A DNA stretch of 64,000 nucleotides from Saccharomonospora amisosensis (GTDB lineage: Bacteria > Actinomycetota > Actinomycetes > Mycobacteriales > Pseudonocardiaceae): contig NZ_JAAOYM010000001.1 of NCBI RefSeq assembly GCF_011761185.1, forward strand, positions 558,001-622,000, read 5' to 3'. The position numbers and the translations under genes are program-made. Positions 1-8,719 of the stretch are shown piece by piece. Each line of letters opens with the position of its first letter. Within the stretch, counting starts at the first letter, position 1. The notes beneath the pieces are model-generated. The model ran no database searches and was not told the DNA's origin. It saw only the letters and a program-made list of their open reading frames with translations.

Positions 1-461
1 CGGGCATGCTCACCGAGGGCCTCGGACTGAGCTTCGCGGAGGAGGACGGCAACCGCTTCCGGTTCATCGCGGGTGAGGGCGGCCCCGGTGCCACCGTGGA
101 CGTGCAGGTGACGCCGGACGCACCAAGGGGCCTGGTCGCGGCGGGCACCGTGCACCACGTCGCCTGGCGTGCTCCCGACGAGGAAACGCAGGCAGCGTGG
201 CGCGAAGAGTTGATCGGCCGCGGTGTCGGCGTCACCTCGATCATGGACCGGCAGTACTTCCGCTCGATCTACTTCCGAGAGCCTGGCGGCACCCTGCTGG
301 AGATCGCGACCGACCAGCCGGGGTTCTCGATCGACGAACCGCTGCTGGAACTGGGGCGCGCGCTGAAGTTGCCGCCGTGGCTCGAACCCGACCGGCAACA
401 GCTCGAAGCCGCGCTGCCGAGGCTGCACCTGCCCTCGGAGAACAACCCGGTGCTGGCATGA
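1..461 (+). CDS. Ring-cleaving dioxygenase (glyoxalase/VOC fold), C-terminal part
   Basis: This is the 3' end of a gene that starts before the window; the frame is open from the first base. The visible 150 residues are the second VOC module of a two-module MhqO/LinE-type extradiol dioxygenase, an enzyme class that opens hydroquinone-like aromatic rings using Fe(II). The motif HHVAWR supplies a metal-binding His, and the stretch YFREPGGTLLEIATDQPGF near the middle supplies the conserved metal Glu and the family's C-terminal signature. Its stop codon overlaps the ATG of the following hydrolase (ATGA), so the two are translationally coupled. The same pairing is known from the mhqNOD genes of Bacillus quinone resistance. 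The family assignment is strong; the substrate is inferred. Confidence 0.85.
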   Translation, partial: GMLTEGLGLSFAEEDGNRFRFIAGEGGPGATVDVQVTPDAPRGLVAAGTVHHVAWRAPDEETQAAWREELIGRGVGVTSIMDRQYFRSIYFREPGGTLLEIATDQPGFSIDEPLLELGRALKLPPWLEPDRQQLEAALPRLHLPSENNPVLA

Positions 462-1081
462 CCGGCTTGTCGCTCGAACACCGTTACGTAGAGGGCGATC
501 CCGCCTCCCCGGTGCTGCTACTGCTGCACGGAACCGGGGGCACTCCCGAGGACATCCTCGCGCTCGGCAAGGAACTTCTACCGTCCGCTTCGATGCTCGC
601 GCCCGCCGGGCCGGTGTCGGAACACGGCGCGGCCCGCTGGTTCAGACGACTTTCAGAGGGTGTGTTCGACACCGATGACGTCGTCGCACGCGCGGAGCAG
701 CTCGCCGACTTCGTCGCCGCCGCCACGCGGCGGTACGGCCTCGCCGAGCGCAGGTTGGTCGCCGCCGGGTTCTCCAACGGGGCGAACATCGCCGCCGCCG
801 TGGCGTTGCTTTCCCCGACGACGCTCACCGAACTGGTGTTGTTCGCCGCCATGTCGCCGCTGCCCGACCCGCCTCGACACGACCTCAGCGGCACGCGGGT
901 ACTACTGCTCAACGGCAGGCACGATCCGATGGCGCCGAGGGAGTCCGCCGAACGGCTTGTGGCCACCTTCCGGGAACGCTCGGCGGAGGTCACCGAGCAC
1001 TGGCACTCCGGCGGCCACCAGATCACGGTGGACGGGCTGGCGGCCGCGAAGACGTGGCTGACGGGCCCGTCCGGTCGGTGA
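458..1081 (+). CDS. Alpha/beta hydrolase, phospholipase/carboxylesterase family (MhqD-like)
   Basis: This 207-residue cytosolic esterase-type hydrolase has no signal peptide. The oxyanion region LLHGTGGTPED is near residue 25. The nucleophile elbow is GFSNG (Ser106), and the probable Asp155 (NGRHDPMAP) and His187 (SGGHQIT) complete the triad. The start is the ATG that overlaps the upstream dioxygenase stop; longer in-frame extensions run inside that gene and are not real. Pairing with an MhqO-like dioxygenase makes it the MhqD partner of a quinone or hydroquinone detoxification operon. The natural substrate is not visible from sequence. Confidence 0.85.
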   Translation: MTGLSLEHRYVEGDPASPVLLLLHGTGGTPEDILALGKELLPSASMLAPAGPVSEHGAARWFRRLSEGVFDTDDVVARAEQLADFVAAATRRYGLAERRLVAAGFSNGANIAAAVALLSPTTLTELVLFAAMSPLPDPPRHDLSGTRVLLLNGRHDPMAPRESAERLVATFRERSAEVTEHWHSGGHQITVDGLAAAKTWLTGPSGR

Positions 1082-1257
1082 GCCAGGGCGGTGGCGCGGT
1101 GTCACTCCTGACCTCGCTGGCGAAAAGCGCACCAGCTCAGACGGTGGAACCACTGCCACTGCTTCGAACGGCCTAGTAGCAATGGCGGATGGAGTATTGG
1201 CCCGATTCCGCGATTTAGGATGGTTTGACTTTCGGGAAGTGTCGGGGAAGGTGCACG

Positions 1258-1368
1258 ATGAACTTCGGTGACATGGTCGACTGCCCGCGCTGCCACGGCT
1301 CCGGGCTCGCACCCAACCGGAAGGATCCTTGTGGCAACTGCGGAGGGCTCGGGCAAGTCCCCAAGTAG
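1258..1368 (+). CDS. 36-residue DnaJ-type zinc-finger peptide
   Basis: A very short gene follows a good ribosome site (GGGGAAGG). It encodes 36 residues with two cysteine modules, CPRCHGSG (from residue 9) and CGNCGGLG (from residue 25). These match the CxxCxGxG repeat of the DnaJ cysteine-rich domain. Four cysteines can bind one zinc ion. There is no J domain. Its end overlaps the next reading frame, which carries two further cysteine modules, so the two may be parts of one ancestral four-module protein separated by a frameshift. The coding nature is supported by the motif and the ribosome site; the function is unknown. Confidence 0.55.
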   Translation: MNFGDMVDCPRCHGSGLAPNRKDPCGNCGGLGQVPK

Positions 1369-1651
1369 CGGCGACTGTGGGCTGTGTGAGGGCTCCGGCA
1401 CGCTCGCCTGGCAGCAGCCGCAACCGTCCGGGATTCTGCGGACCATGGAAATGCCGTGTCCGAACGGCTGCGGTGAGTACTGGAAACACCCGCATGCCGA
1501 GCGCGATCGTGTCGTCGAGCAGCCCGATGACAGTCCGGCGCGCGCCGAGGGCAATACCGACGAGGCCAACCGGATCGGCGCGGACTTCATCCGCAACGCG
1601 CTGGAGAACTGGGGGTTCCTTGAACAGGACAAGGACGGAACCAACAGGTGA
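1331..1651 (+). CDS. Small cysteine-motif protein overlapping the previous zinc-finger gene
   Basis: About 106 residues are encoded if the GTG inside the preceding gene is used; this start is uncertain. It contains CGLCEGSG and CPNGCGEYW, which look like the third and fourth modules of a DnaJ-type zinc finger. A hydrophilic C-terminal helix rich in Asp, Glu and Asn follows and ends in WGFLEQDKDGTNR. The frame is offset from the 36-residue gene and overlaps its last 13 codons. It may be a separate zinc-ribbon gene or the second half of a broken one. I do not recognise a named family. Confidence 0.45.
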   Translation: MATAEGSGKSPSSGDCGLCEGSGTLAWQQPQPSGILRTMEMPCPNGCGEYWKHPHAERDRVVEQPDDSPARAEGNTDEANRIGADFIRNALENWGFLEQDKDGTNR

Positions 1652-1675
1652 GGCCTCGCCAGTAGCATCGCAGGA

Positions 1676-2455
1676 GTGAACTCCGAGGTTCTGGTGCGCC
1701 GCGCGGGCAAGGCCGCGGGCTTGGCGATGCGCGCGGGGTCCGCGCTGGGCAGGCGCCTTCCCGGTGCGCACGCCGCGCAGGCAGGCATGCGGTCCTTCGA
1801 ACGCAAAGCGATCGACCAGCTACGCAGGCGGCTGGACCCCACGGCCGCCTATCCGGCCACCGTCGCGATCTCGACGCCCAAGGCGCTCCTCACCGACGCG
1901 ACCATCACAGTGGGCACCGGGGCCTCCCACCCGCTTCGCGCAGGTATGGCGGAACTGCTGCGCAGATCCACCGCCTCGGACGCCGAAACGGCAAGGGAGC
2001 AGCTCTACGCACTCATCCTCCGGCAGTTGGCTCCCGACGAGGCACGCATGGTTTCGCTGCTGGTCACCGGCTCCGCGTTCCCGGTGATCGACGTCGTCGA
2101 GCGTACCGGCTTCGGTGCGGCGAGGGCGGTGCTGTACAACGCCTCCACGCTCGGCAAGGCCGCGGGAGTGTCGCTGCCGGACCACGTACCCGCCTACGTC
2201 ACCAGGATCGTCGCTCTCGGCCTCGCGTTGCTCGGCCCGGAGGACGCCGCGCTGAGCACCGAATACGAGATCCTGCTGACCGATGAAACCGTGCGGGAAG
2301 CGCAACGCGGGCTTTCCCGGCCCAGGTTCGTCCGGCGCAGCGTGCGGATATCTTCGCTGGGAGCGCAGTTCTGGGCCGCCTGCGATCCCGGTGACGGCTG
2401 GCGCTACCTGACCGAGAACCCCGCGTCGACCGGCAACATCACGCCGGTGACGTAG
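1676..2455 (+). CDS. Possible Abi-alpha (DUF4393)-like protein
   Basis: This 259-residue soluble protein starts at GTG, preceded by AGGAG. The N-terminal third is basic and Ala/Arg rich. The middle contains a helical region with [15 protein letters not shown] and a run of short helices. The C-terminus ends in [20 protein letters not shown], which resembles the C-terminal core of Abi-alpha (DUF4393) proteins found in actinobacteria and named after abortive infection. That resemblance is from memory of the family and is moderate. Its last 52 bases overlap the 3' end of the convergent SDR gene. No partner gene of a defence system is adjacent. Confidence 0.5.
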   Translation: MNSEVLVRRAGKAAGLAMRAGSALGRRLPGAHAAQAGMRSFERKAIDQLRRRLDPTAAYPATVAISTPKALLTDATITVGTGASHPLRAGMAELLRRSTASDAETAREQLYALILRQLAPDEARMVSLLVTGSAFPVIDVVERTGFGAARAVLYNASTLGKAAGVSLPDHVPAYVTRIVALGLALLGPEDAALSTEYEILLTDETVREAQRGLSRPRFVRRSVRISSLGAQFWAACDPGDGWRYLTENPASTGNITPVT

Positions 2456-3225
2456 CGGGCTTGGTCGGAAACCAGCCACGCGATCGCGTTGGAGATGTCA
2501 CTGGCCTCCACCACCTCAACCGGAAGCAGATTCGACATCGCCGCGCCGGCATCGGGGTAGTGCTCCAGGAACTCCTGAATCGCGTCGTTGTTGACCATCG
2601 GGGTGTTGACGCCCGTGGGATGCACGGTGTTCACGCGGATGCCGCGAGGGCCGAGCCAGTTCGCCCACGACCGCATCAGCCCGACCAGGCCGTGCTTGGC
2701 GGCCACGTAGCCGTCCATCGCGCCGGTTCCGTTGCCACCCCTACCGGAAAGGCCCTGGGTGGAGCTGGTCAGCACGATGCAGCCGCCCTCATCCTGTTCG
2801 AGTAGTGTCGGCACGGCGGCGTGCACGGTGTGCCGCACACCGGCGAGGTTTGTCGCGATCACGTCGTTGAACGCGGCGACGGGGTCGCTCTCGCGAGATG
2901 TGAGTGGCGCGATACCGGCATTGGCCAGCACGATGTCCAGCCTGCCGAGTTCGGAGACGCCCTGGTTGACGACGTCCTCCATCGCCTTCGGCTCCCGCAC
3001 GTCGCCTTCCCTCGCGACGATCCTCCTGCCTAGGCCCTCCACCGCACGCACCGTTCCCGCGAGGTCTTCCGGGGTCGCCATCGGGTACGGCACGGTGTCG
3101 ATCTGGGCGCAGATGTCCACCGCGATGATGTCCGCGCCCTCCGCAGCGAGCCTGACGGCGTGGCTGTACCCCTGTCCTCGTGCTGCGCCGGTGATGAACG
3201 CGACCTTGCCCTCGAGCGATCCCAT
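2404..3225 (-). CDS. Mycofactocin-coupled SDR family oxidoreductase
   Basis: This 273-residue NAD-dependent short-chain dehydrogenase begins with the Rossmann motif [12 protein letters not shown] and carries LANAGIAP, the catalytic Ser in LTSSTQG, and YVAAKHG (Tyr-x3-Lys). The Gly-Gln-Gly cofactor loop and the long insert after AVDIC ([15 protein letters not shown]) are typical of the mycofactocin-dependent SDR subfamily. In that group NAD stays bound and is re-oxidised by mycofactocin. The gene sits 30 bases downstream of mftD on the same strand and is probably cotranscribed. The alcohol or hydroxy-acid substrate cannot be read from sequence. The ATG start at 3225 follows a GGGAG-like site. 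Confidence 0.88.
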   Translation of the reverse strand: MGSLEGKVAFITGAARGQGYSHAVRLAAEGADIIAVDICAQIDTVPYPMATPEDLAGTVRAVEGLGRRIVAREGDVREPKAMEDVVNQGVSELGRLDIVLANAGIAPLTSRESDPVAAFNDVIATNLAGVRHTVHAAVPTLLEQDEGGCIVLTSSTQGLSGRGGNGTGAMDGYVAAKHGLVGLMRSWANWLGPRGIRVNTVHPTGVNTPMVNNDAIQEFLEHYPDAGAAMSNLLPVEVVEASDISNAIAWLVSDQARYVTGVMLPVDAGFSVR

Positions 3226-3255
3226 GGTGCGTCTCCCTTCCGGTGGTCGCGCGGC

Positions 3256-4485
3256 TCAGCGGCCGCGTAAGGGCGAGTTCGGATCGCGAAGTGGAAACCC
3301 CGCCTTGTCGTTGATGACGCGGGAGAAGTCCGGCGGCACCAGCACGTCGTCCGGCGAAAGCTCGTGAACGGACCCTCGGCGCAAGCCCAGCAGCGTTTCG
3401 TCGATGCCACTACGGAGGATGTCCAGCACGTTCTTGACTCCCGCCTCGCCATTGGCGGCGACACCCCACAGGTAGGCGCGGCCGATGAACACCGCTTTCG
3501 CCCCTAGCGCGAGCGCCTTGACCACATCGCTTCCCCTGCGGATGCCCCCGTCGAGCAGGACCTCCACCTGGTCGCCGACGGCCTCCACGACCGGGGGCAG
3601 CGCGCGAACCGAGGCGATCGTGCCGTCGAGATTGTTCCCGCCGTGGTTGGACACCGAGATGGCGCTGGCACCGATGTCGACGGCTCGCCTGGCGTCGTCG
3701 GGATGGATGATGCCCTTGATCACGAACGGCCCGTCCCACTGCTTACGCAGCCAGCGCAGGTCCTCCCAGGTCGGTGGAGGCGTTCGCATCCACCTGCCGT
3801 ACGCCTCGAAGAAGGTGGGGCCGGGCTCGCCCGCGGCTGGCGCGAGGTTGGGGGTAGTGAGGTCGGGCAGCTTGCCGCTACGTAGGTAGTCCAACAGCCA
3901 TCTCGGTCGGAGTAGCACCTCGGGACCGAACTTCATCGCCGCGCCGAGGTTCAGCTTCTCGGGAATGGGTGGGCTTCCCCAGTCGCGCCGGGTGCCGAAC
4001 ACCCAGTCCAACGTCAGGATGAGCGCCTTGGCGCCTGCTTCCTTCGCACGCCGCACCCTGGACAGCAGCTCGTCCCTGCTACCCACCCAGTAGGTCTGGA
4101 ACAAGGTCTGCGGGTTGGCCGCCGCGACCTCCTCCACCGACTTGCTGGCGAACGAGCTCAGCCCCATGGCCGTTGCCGCGGCCGCGGTGGCGCGAGCGGC
4201 CGCGACCTCGCCCTCCGGGTTCACCGCCTGCACGCCGACGGGGGCGACCATGACGGGCAGCGAGATGTTCTGGCCGAGCACCGTGGTGGCCAGTTCTCTG
4301 GAAGCGGGAAGATCCGCGATGTGCGGTCGCAGCCCCAGTTCGCTGAACGCCGCCACGTTGTCGTCAAGTGATACCCCGCGTTCGGAGCCCGCCAGTAGCG
4401 CGTAGTAGACCGACCTCGGTAGGCGCTTGCGAGCCCTGCGCTGGGCCTCGGCGACGGTCTCGAACCAATCCTTCGTGCTGGCCAT
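3256..4485 (-). CDS. mftD: Pre-mycofactocin synthase MftD
   Basis: This 409-residue FMN-dependent alpha-hydroxy-acid-dehydrogenase-like TIM barrel begins with the DWFETVAEAQRRARKRLP helix typical of MftD. The catalytic loop is SNHGGNNLDG (about residue 283). In lactate oxidases it reads SNHGGRQLD, so Arg is replaced by Asn, as in MftD, which oxidatively deaminates the peptide-derived redox cofactor rather than a hydroxy acid. LDGGIRRGSDVVKALALGA is the phosphate-binding strand. No mftA, mftB, mftC, mftE or mftF is present in this window, so the rest of the pathway must lie elsewhere. It is followed by a mycofactocin-type SDR in the same operon. Confidence 0.85.
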   Translation of the reverse strand: MASTKDWFETVAEAQRRARKRLPRSVYYALLAGSERGVSLDDNVAAFSELGLRPHIADLPASRELATTVLGQNISLPVMVAPVGVQAVNPEGEVAAARATAAAATAMGLSSFASKSVEEVAAANPQTLFQTYWVGSRDELLSRVRRAKEAGAKALILTLDWVFGTRRDWGSPPIPEKLNLGAAMKFGPEVLLRPRWLLDYLRSGKLPDLTTPNLAPAAGEPGPTFFEAYGRWMRTPPPTWEDLRWLRKQWDGPFVIKGIIHPDDARRAVDIGASAISVSNHGGNNLDGTIASVRALPPVVEAVGDQVEVLLDGGIRRGSDVVKALALGAKAVFIGRAYLWGVAANGEAGVKNVLDILRSGIDETLLGLRRGSVHELSPDDVLVPPDFSRVINDKAGFPLRDPNSPLRGR

Positions 4486-4551
4486 GCCGCTCCAACCGCG
4501 CTGCCGCGAAAACTTCCTTCATCGCGACTACCCGTGCTCGGCGCGCGGAAA

Positions 4552-5967
4552 CTACAGTGCGGAAGGCCACTCCGAGGCCAGCCAGTCGAGCACCACGGCG
4601 GCCGTCCACGACTGGTTCGTGCTGCCGAGCGGGCTGCCCGTGAAGGGTTCGTAGTATTCGCCGAAGCTGCCGTCCGCAGTCAGCCGAAGGCCCTGCTCAC
4701 GCAGCCTGGCAGCCTGCGCGGTCCAGCCTCTGCGTGCGAACGCCCAGCTGAACAGCCACGCCAGCACCGGCCACTGCGGCCCGCGCCAGTATCGGCGTTG
4801 GTCGAACCGCCTCGCACACGGTGAAACCGACGGGACGACGGCGGCGAACAGGTCCGGGTGTCCCGACCAGTCCGGACCGTCTAGAGTGGACAGTAGGGCG
4901 GCCTCGGCCCGGTCGCCCGCGCCGCCGCACAGTAGCGGCGAGAAGCCTGCCAACGTCGGCGTGGCGATCCAGTTGCCGTACCGGATGTCGCGATCCGCGG
5001 CCATACCGGTGTCCGGTCGGCAACTGAGCGCTACCGCACGGCGGGCTCGCGCCGCCCATTGCCTCAGCTCGGCGACCTGGTCGCGGTCGCACGCGAGTTC
5101 CTCGCCGAGTTCGGCGAGCACATCGCTGGCGAGTGCGAACAGCGCCGTGGCGAAGGTGTCGGCGACCAGGAAGTCGGAGGTGTTCACGACAGCCTCGGGC
5201 TCGTAGTTGACGCCGCGCAGTTGCTCGATAAGCCACAGGTAGCGGTCGTAGTCATCGTCGCTGGGCCGCTCTGCCGGATCGTCTACCCGCAGCACATCGA
5301 GCCGCGCATACGGCGGCAGATTCGTGCCGGGAACCACCCTCGAGTAGGGCTCGTCCCAGCGTGGCGAGTTGTCCATTCCGGATTCCCAGCCGTGAACGAT
5401 GGCGACGAGCCCGCTGGCGTCGACAATCCGGTACCGGATGATCCAGCGATGCCAGCGGTAGAGCCGCTGCCACACCCTGGCGGCGAAGCCTTCCGCCAGT
5501 GCGGCATCCACTCGCGAGGTTCGCCTTGCCACGTCGACGATGCGACGTATCGCGATCGCGTGGACGGGAGGCTGGCAGATGCCCGATGTCCGGACGTGAC
5601 GCGGCCGTTGTGGCGCCGCGTCCGTTCCCCAACGGTCCGGCCCGGGAAAGTAGCCCGTCGCGGAGGTGAAGACGATGTGCGGGATCATCCCGTCGCTCCA
5701 CTGCGCGGCCAGCAGTGTGTCCAGTTCGGCCACCGCCCGCCCGATGTCGAGCTGAGCCAGCCCGATCGCGATGAACGCGGCATCCCAGCTCCACATGTGT
5801 GGGTAGAGCTTCGGCGACGCGGTGACGAGTGAGCCGGTGTCGTTGTCCCGCAGTACCACCGCGGCGCGCTCGGCGAGCGCCGAGGTTGGCAACGTCTTGG
5901 GTCGGGCTTCCGCGGTGGTGATCACCGGACCTCCAGCGGCTGTACCCGCGGCGCGGGTGGTGCCCAT
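4552..5967 (-). CDS. GH63 family glycoside hydrolase, glucosylglycerate hydrolase-like
   Basis: This 471-residue cytosolic (alpha/alpha)6-barrel hydrolase carries YPHMWSWDAAFIAIGL near residue 60, QWSDGMIPHIVF, GICQPPVHA, WESGMDNSPRWDEPY in the middle and FGEYYEPFTGSPLGSTNQSWTAA near the C-terminus. This set is characteristic of the GH63 branch that includes mannosylglycerate and glucosylglycerate hydrolases, which mobilise the compatible solute glucosylglycerate. The start chosen is the ATG at 5967; an upstream extension would overlap the divergent regulator. A divergent ROK regulator begins 53 bases away and is the likely controller. Downstream on the same strand is mftD. Confidence 0.75.
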   Translation of the reverse strand: MGTTRAAGTAAGGPVITTAEARPKTLPTSALAERAAVVLRDNDTGSLVTASPKLYPHMWSWDAAFIAIGLAQLDIGRAVAELDTLLAAQWSDGMIPHIVFTSATGYFPGPDRWGTDAAPQRPRHVRTSGICQPPVHAIAIRRIVDVARRTSRVDAALAEGFAARVWQRLYRWHRWIIRYRIVDASGLVAIVHGWESGMDNSPRWDEPYSRVVPGTNLPPYARLDVLRVDDPAERPSDDDYDRYLWLIEQLRGVNYEPEAVVNTSDFLVADTFATALFALASDVLAELGEELACDRDQVAELRQWAARARRAVALSCRPDTGMAADRDIRYGNWIATPTLAGFSPLLCGGAGDRAEAALLSTLDGPDWSGHPDLFAAVVPSVSPCARRFDQRRYWRGPQWPVLAWLFSWAFARRGWTAQAARLREQGLRLTADGSFGEYYEPFTGSPLGSTNQSWTAAVVLDWLASEWPSAL

Positions 5968-6020
5968 GTTACATACTTTTGTCAGAACAGTTAACGGAAG
6001 TTGGGCAAGGGATTCACGGC

Positions 6021-7174
6021 ATGGTCGAGACCGCTGCGACGTCACCGGGTCAGGTGCTCGCGGTGTTGCGCGCCGAGGGCCCGCTGACCCGCGAGCAGTT
6101 GCGGGAGCGGGTCGGGCTTTCCAGGGTGACGATGGTCGAGCGGATCGACGCTCTTCGCAGGCTCGGCCTGCTGCGACAGGTCGGGCACCGGCAGTCCAGC
6201 GGCGGTCGCAGGGCGGAGTTGCTCGCCGTCAACGACACCGGCCGTACCGCGCTCGTCGCCGACCTTGGACAAGGCCACGCGACGCTGGCCGTGGTGGATC
6301 TGCGTGGCACCGTATTCGCCCGCGAAGACCGGCGGCTGCGGGCAGGACACGAACCGGGCAAGGTCATTCCGATGCTCCTCGAGGCGAGCCGCAGGCTGCT
6401 GCACGAGGCGCGCCGCGCGGACACCCTTTGCGCCGTGGCGCTGGCTGTTCCAGGCCGCATTGACTACGAGCGCGGCCGTGCCGTCACGCCGCCGACGATG
6501 CCGGGTTGGAGCGAAGCCCCACTGCGGGACAGGTTCGCCGACGAGTTCGGCGTGCGGTACTGCTGGAGAACGACGCCAACGCGGCCGCGCTCGGCGACTA
6601 CTACGCGATGGGCCGTCCGGACGCGACGCTGGTCGGGATCAAGGTGGGCACCGGGATCGGCGCGGGCCTGGTGATCGCGGGCCGAGCACACCGCGGCGAG
6701 ACCGGCGCCGCCGGCGAGATCGGTCACATGCGAGTCGAGGGCCGCGATCGGCGGTGCTCCTGCGGCCGCCGCGGTTGCGTCGCCGCCGAGGCGAGCGGGC
6801 ACGCGCTGAGCAGGTTACTGCGGCCGGTCGGCGTGCGTTCGGTCGACGACGTGGTGAGCAGGGTCGCCGAGGGGCAGCGGCAGGCCGTGCGTGCGGTGAC
6901 CGAAGCGGGCAGGCTGGTTGGCGCGGTCCTCACCACGGTGGTCACCATCCTCAACCCGCGTTACGTGCGGTTCGGCGGAGCGATTGGCGTGCTGGAACCG
7001 TTTCTCGCCGGTGTGCGCGCGACGGTGGAGGCCAGGGCGAGCGCGGGCGTGCTGAACGGCCTCGACATCGGCGCGTCACAGCTTGGCGAGAACGGGGCGT
7101 TCGCCGGACTGGCCTGCCTGGTCGCCGACGAGCTGCTGGCGCCGCCCGCGGTCGACGCGCTGTGCGGGCCGTGA
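6021..7174 (+). pseudogene. ROK-family transcriptional regulator with a -1 frameshift
   Basis: The N-terminus is a winged-helix DNA-binding domain (EQLRERVGLSRVTMVERIDALRRLGLL). It is followed by a ROK sugar-kinase-like domain with LLENDANAAALGDYYAMG, GTGIGAGLVI and the zinc motif CSCGRRGC. The reading frame changes near base 6557: the upstream frame reads DEFGVR, while the conserved VLLENDANAA continues in the next frame, as expected if one G were lost from a short G run (6556-6557). Without the shift the first frame would end about 30 codons later with a non-ROK tail. It may be a true pseudogene or a sequencing error. It faces the glycoside hydrolase gene and probably regulates it. Confidence 0.75.
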
Positions 7175-7182
7175 TCATCACG

Positions 7183-7905
7183 TCAGCGGTTGGGCAGCTC
7201 GGCGTGGTAGGCAAGCAGCCGCCGGGTGAGTTCGTCAGGACGGCTCAGCGCGGGTAGGTGACCCGCTTCCAGCTCGTGGGGCACGATCCCCAGACGCTGC
7301 CGAACCACCCTGCGCTGGAACTCGGCGGGGAACAGCCGGTCACGGCTGCACAGCAGGAACCTGGTGGGTACGTCGGGCCACCGCTGTAGCGGCCAGGGCC
7401 GCTCGAACGGCGTGTGGGACTGTGGCTTTTCGCCGCGTTCGAGGGCTCGGGCCACCACCTCTTGCGGCACGTCGTGGAAGAACAGCTCCAGCAGGTCCGG
7501 CCCGGCTTCGGGGTCTCGCCCCTCGCGCAGCGCTTGCTCCCACTGCGCCGCGGGCTGCCCGGTGTTGTCCCACCACTCGCCGGGAGACTCGCCAGGTGCG
7601 GGCGTCATACCGGCTACCAGCACCAGCAGCTCGACCGGTAGCCGGTCGCACACAAGTGGCGCGGTGAACGCTCCCATCGACTGTGCGACGACCACCAGCT
7701 CGCTGCGATCGCCGACGGCGTTGGTCACGGTCTCGACGACCGTGTCGGCGTACTCGGCCAGCCCTGCGGAGTCGTCGTCGCACGGCAGGTCCACCGCGAC
7801 GACGTCGTGGCCGTGCGCGCGCAGCCGTGGGACCACCAGGTGCCAGTACCAGGAATCGGAGCCCGCGCCAGGCAGTAGCACGAACGCCGGTACCTTCGGA
7901 TGCAT
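7183..7905 (-). CDS. Alpha/beta hydrolase
   Basis: This 240-residue soluble hydrolase has the oxyanion region VLLPGAGSDSWYW at residues 9-21, the nucleophile elbow VVAQSMGAF (Ser near 95), an acid in LLCSRDRLFP and His in ELEAGHLPALSRPDEL. This pattern fits the pyrethroid-hydrolase/EST-like group of alpha/beta hydrolases found beside HxlR regulators. The gene is divergent from the HxlR-type regulator, with about 60 bases between them, so the regulator probably controls it. The substrate is unknown. Confidence 0.8.
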   Translation of the reverse strand: MHPKVPAFVLLPGAGSDSWYWHLVVPRLRAHGHDVVAVDLPCDDDSAGLAEYADTVVETVTNAVGDRSELVVVAQSMGAFTAPLVCDRLPVELLVLVAGMTPAPGESPGEWWDNTGQPAAQWEQALREGRDPEAGPDLLELFFHDVPQEVVARALERGEKPQSHTPFERPWPLQRWPDVPTRFLLCSRDRLFPAEFQRRVVRQRLGIVPHELEAGHLPALSRPDELTRRLLAYHAELPNR

Positions 7906-7968
7906 GGTCCTAAAATAGTACCAAAAGGTTGCAAACTAGAAGAGGGACTTCGATTACGCTTGCCAGGC
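7906..7968. promoter_or_regulatory. Divergent promoter region with an ACC-AAAA-GGT operator candidate
   Basis: This AT-rich gap between the hydrolase and the HxlR gene holds a small dyad, ACC-AAAA-GGT, at 7920-7929. Nearby TAGT (7916-7919) and ACTA (7935-7938) form weaker outer arms. AT-rich dyads of this type are typical operators for HxlR winged-helix dimers. The assignment is inference from position and symmetry. Confidence 0.4.
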
Positions 7969-8640
7969 GTGGTGAGTAGGCGCCGCTACGACGACCCGTG
8001 CGGGCTCGCCCGCGCTCTCGACCTCATCGGTGAGCGCTGGGCGCTACTGGTCGTGCGAGAACTGCTGCACGGGCCGAAGCGGTTCACCGACCTTCGCGAA
8101 GGGCTGCCGACCGCGAGCCAGAACGTGCTTTCCCAGCGCCTGCGCGAGTTGGTGGAGGCGGGCATCGTGCGGCGCCGCAAGCTCGCGGCACCGGCGGCCT
8201 CGTGGGTCTACGAACTCACCCAGCACGGAGCGGCACTGGAGCCCGCACTGCTGGCGCTGGCGCGATGGGGCAGCAGGACCCCGCTGACCTCGACGGCCGA
8301 ACTCAGCGTCGACGCGCTCGTCCTCGCGCTGAAGACCACTTTCGACGCACGGGTTGCCTCCGATTTGCGGGATCGCTTCGAGCTGCATCTCGGGGAGGTG
8401 GTGCTCCACGCCGAGGTCGGCGGGGGCGGGTTCGGTATCGCGCGTGGCGCGGCCGAGGGGCGGGACGCGGTGCTCGAGACCACCGTGACGACACTGCGCT
8501 CACTCGTGTTCGGCGGTGCGGAGTTGGCCGACGCGATCGCCCGAGGAACCGCCCGAGTCAGTGGTGACGAGGAAGCCTTGCGGCGCTTCCTCACGCTGTT
8601 TCCCCGACCTGCCGTCGCCCCGTTGTCTACTTCGGACTGA
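7969..8640 (+). CDS. HxlR-family transcriptional regulator
   Basis: About 223 residues are encoded. The N-terminal HxlR winged helix carries CGLARALDLIGERWALLVVRELLHGPKRFTDLREGLP with a single Cys near residue 9, followed by NVLSQRLRELVEAGIV. The C-terminal 110 residues (STAELSVDALVLALKTTFDA...) form an SCP2-like or sterol-carrier-like domain that is often fused to this HxlR subgroup. Start codons GTG-GTG at 7969/7972 are chosen because upstream codons lie in the divergent promoter; no strong ribosome site is visible. It probably senses electrophiles or an aromatic ligand and controls the divergent hydrolase. Confidence 0.8.
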   Translation: MVSRRRYDDPCGLARALDLIGERWALLVVRELLHGPKRFTDLREGLPTASQNVLSQRLRELVEAGIVRRRKLAAPAASWVYELTQHGAALEPALLALARWGSRTPLTSTAELSVDALVLALKTTFDARVASDLRDRFELHLGEVVLHAEVGGGGFGIARGAAEGRDAVLETTVTTLRSLVFGGAELADAIARGTARVSGDEEALRRFLTLFPRPAVAPLSTSD

Positions 8641-8719
8641 TTGGGCCGGGGGGCGGGTTTGTCCCCGCCGTAGCCGGGTAGCCCGCGCCGGGAGAGCAAA
8701 GCGTGCAGGAGGTGCGAGG

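Noticed and set aside
5979-6674. Intact 231-residue ROK N-terminal protein
   Set aside because: After base 6557 this frame loses all ROK similarity, while the next frame continues it exactly; treated as a frameshift.
6265-7257. 330-codon Arg/Gly-rich plus-strand frame inside the ROK gene
   Set aside because: Composition is that of an out-of-frame GC-rich translation; the ROK motifs are in other frames.
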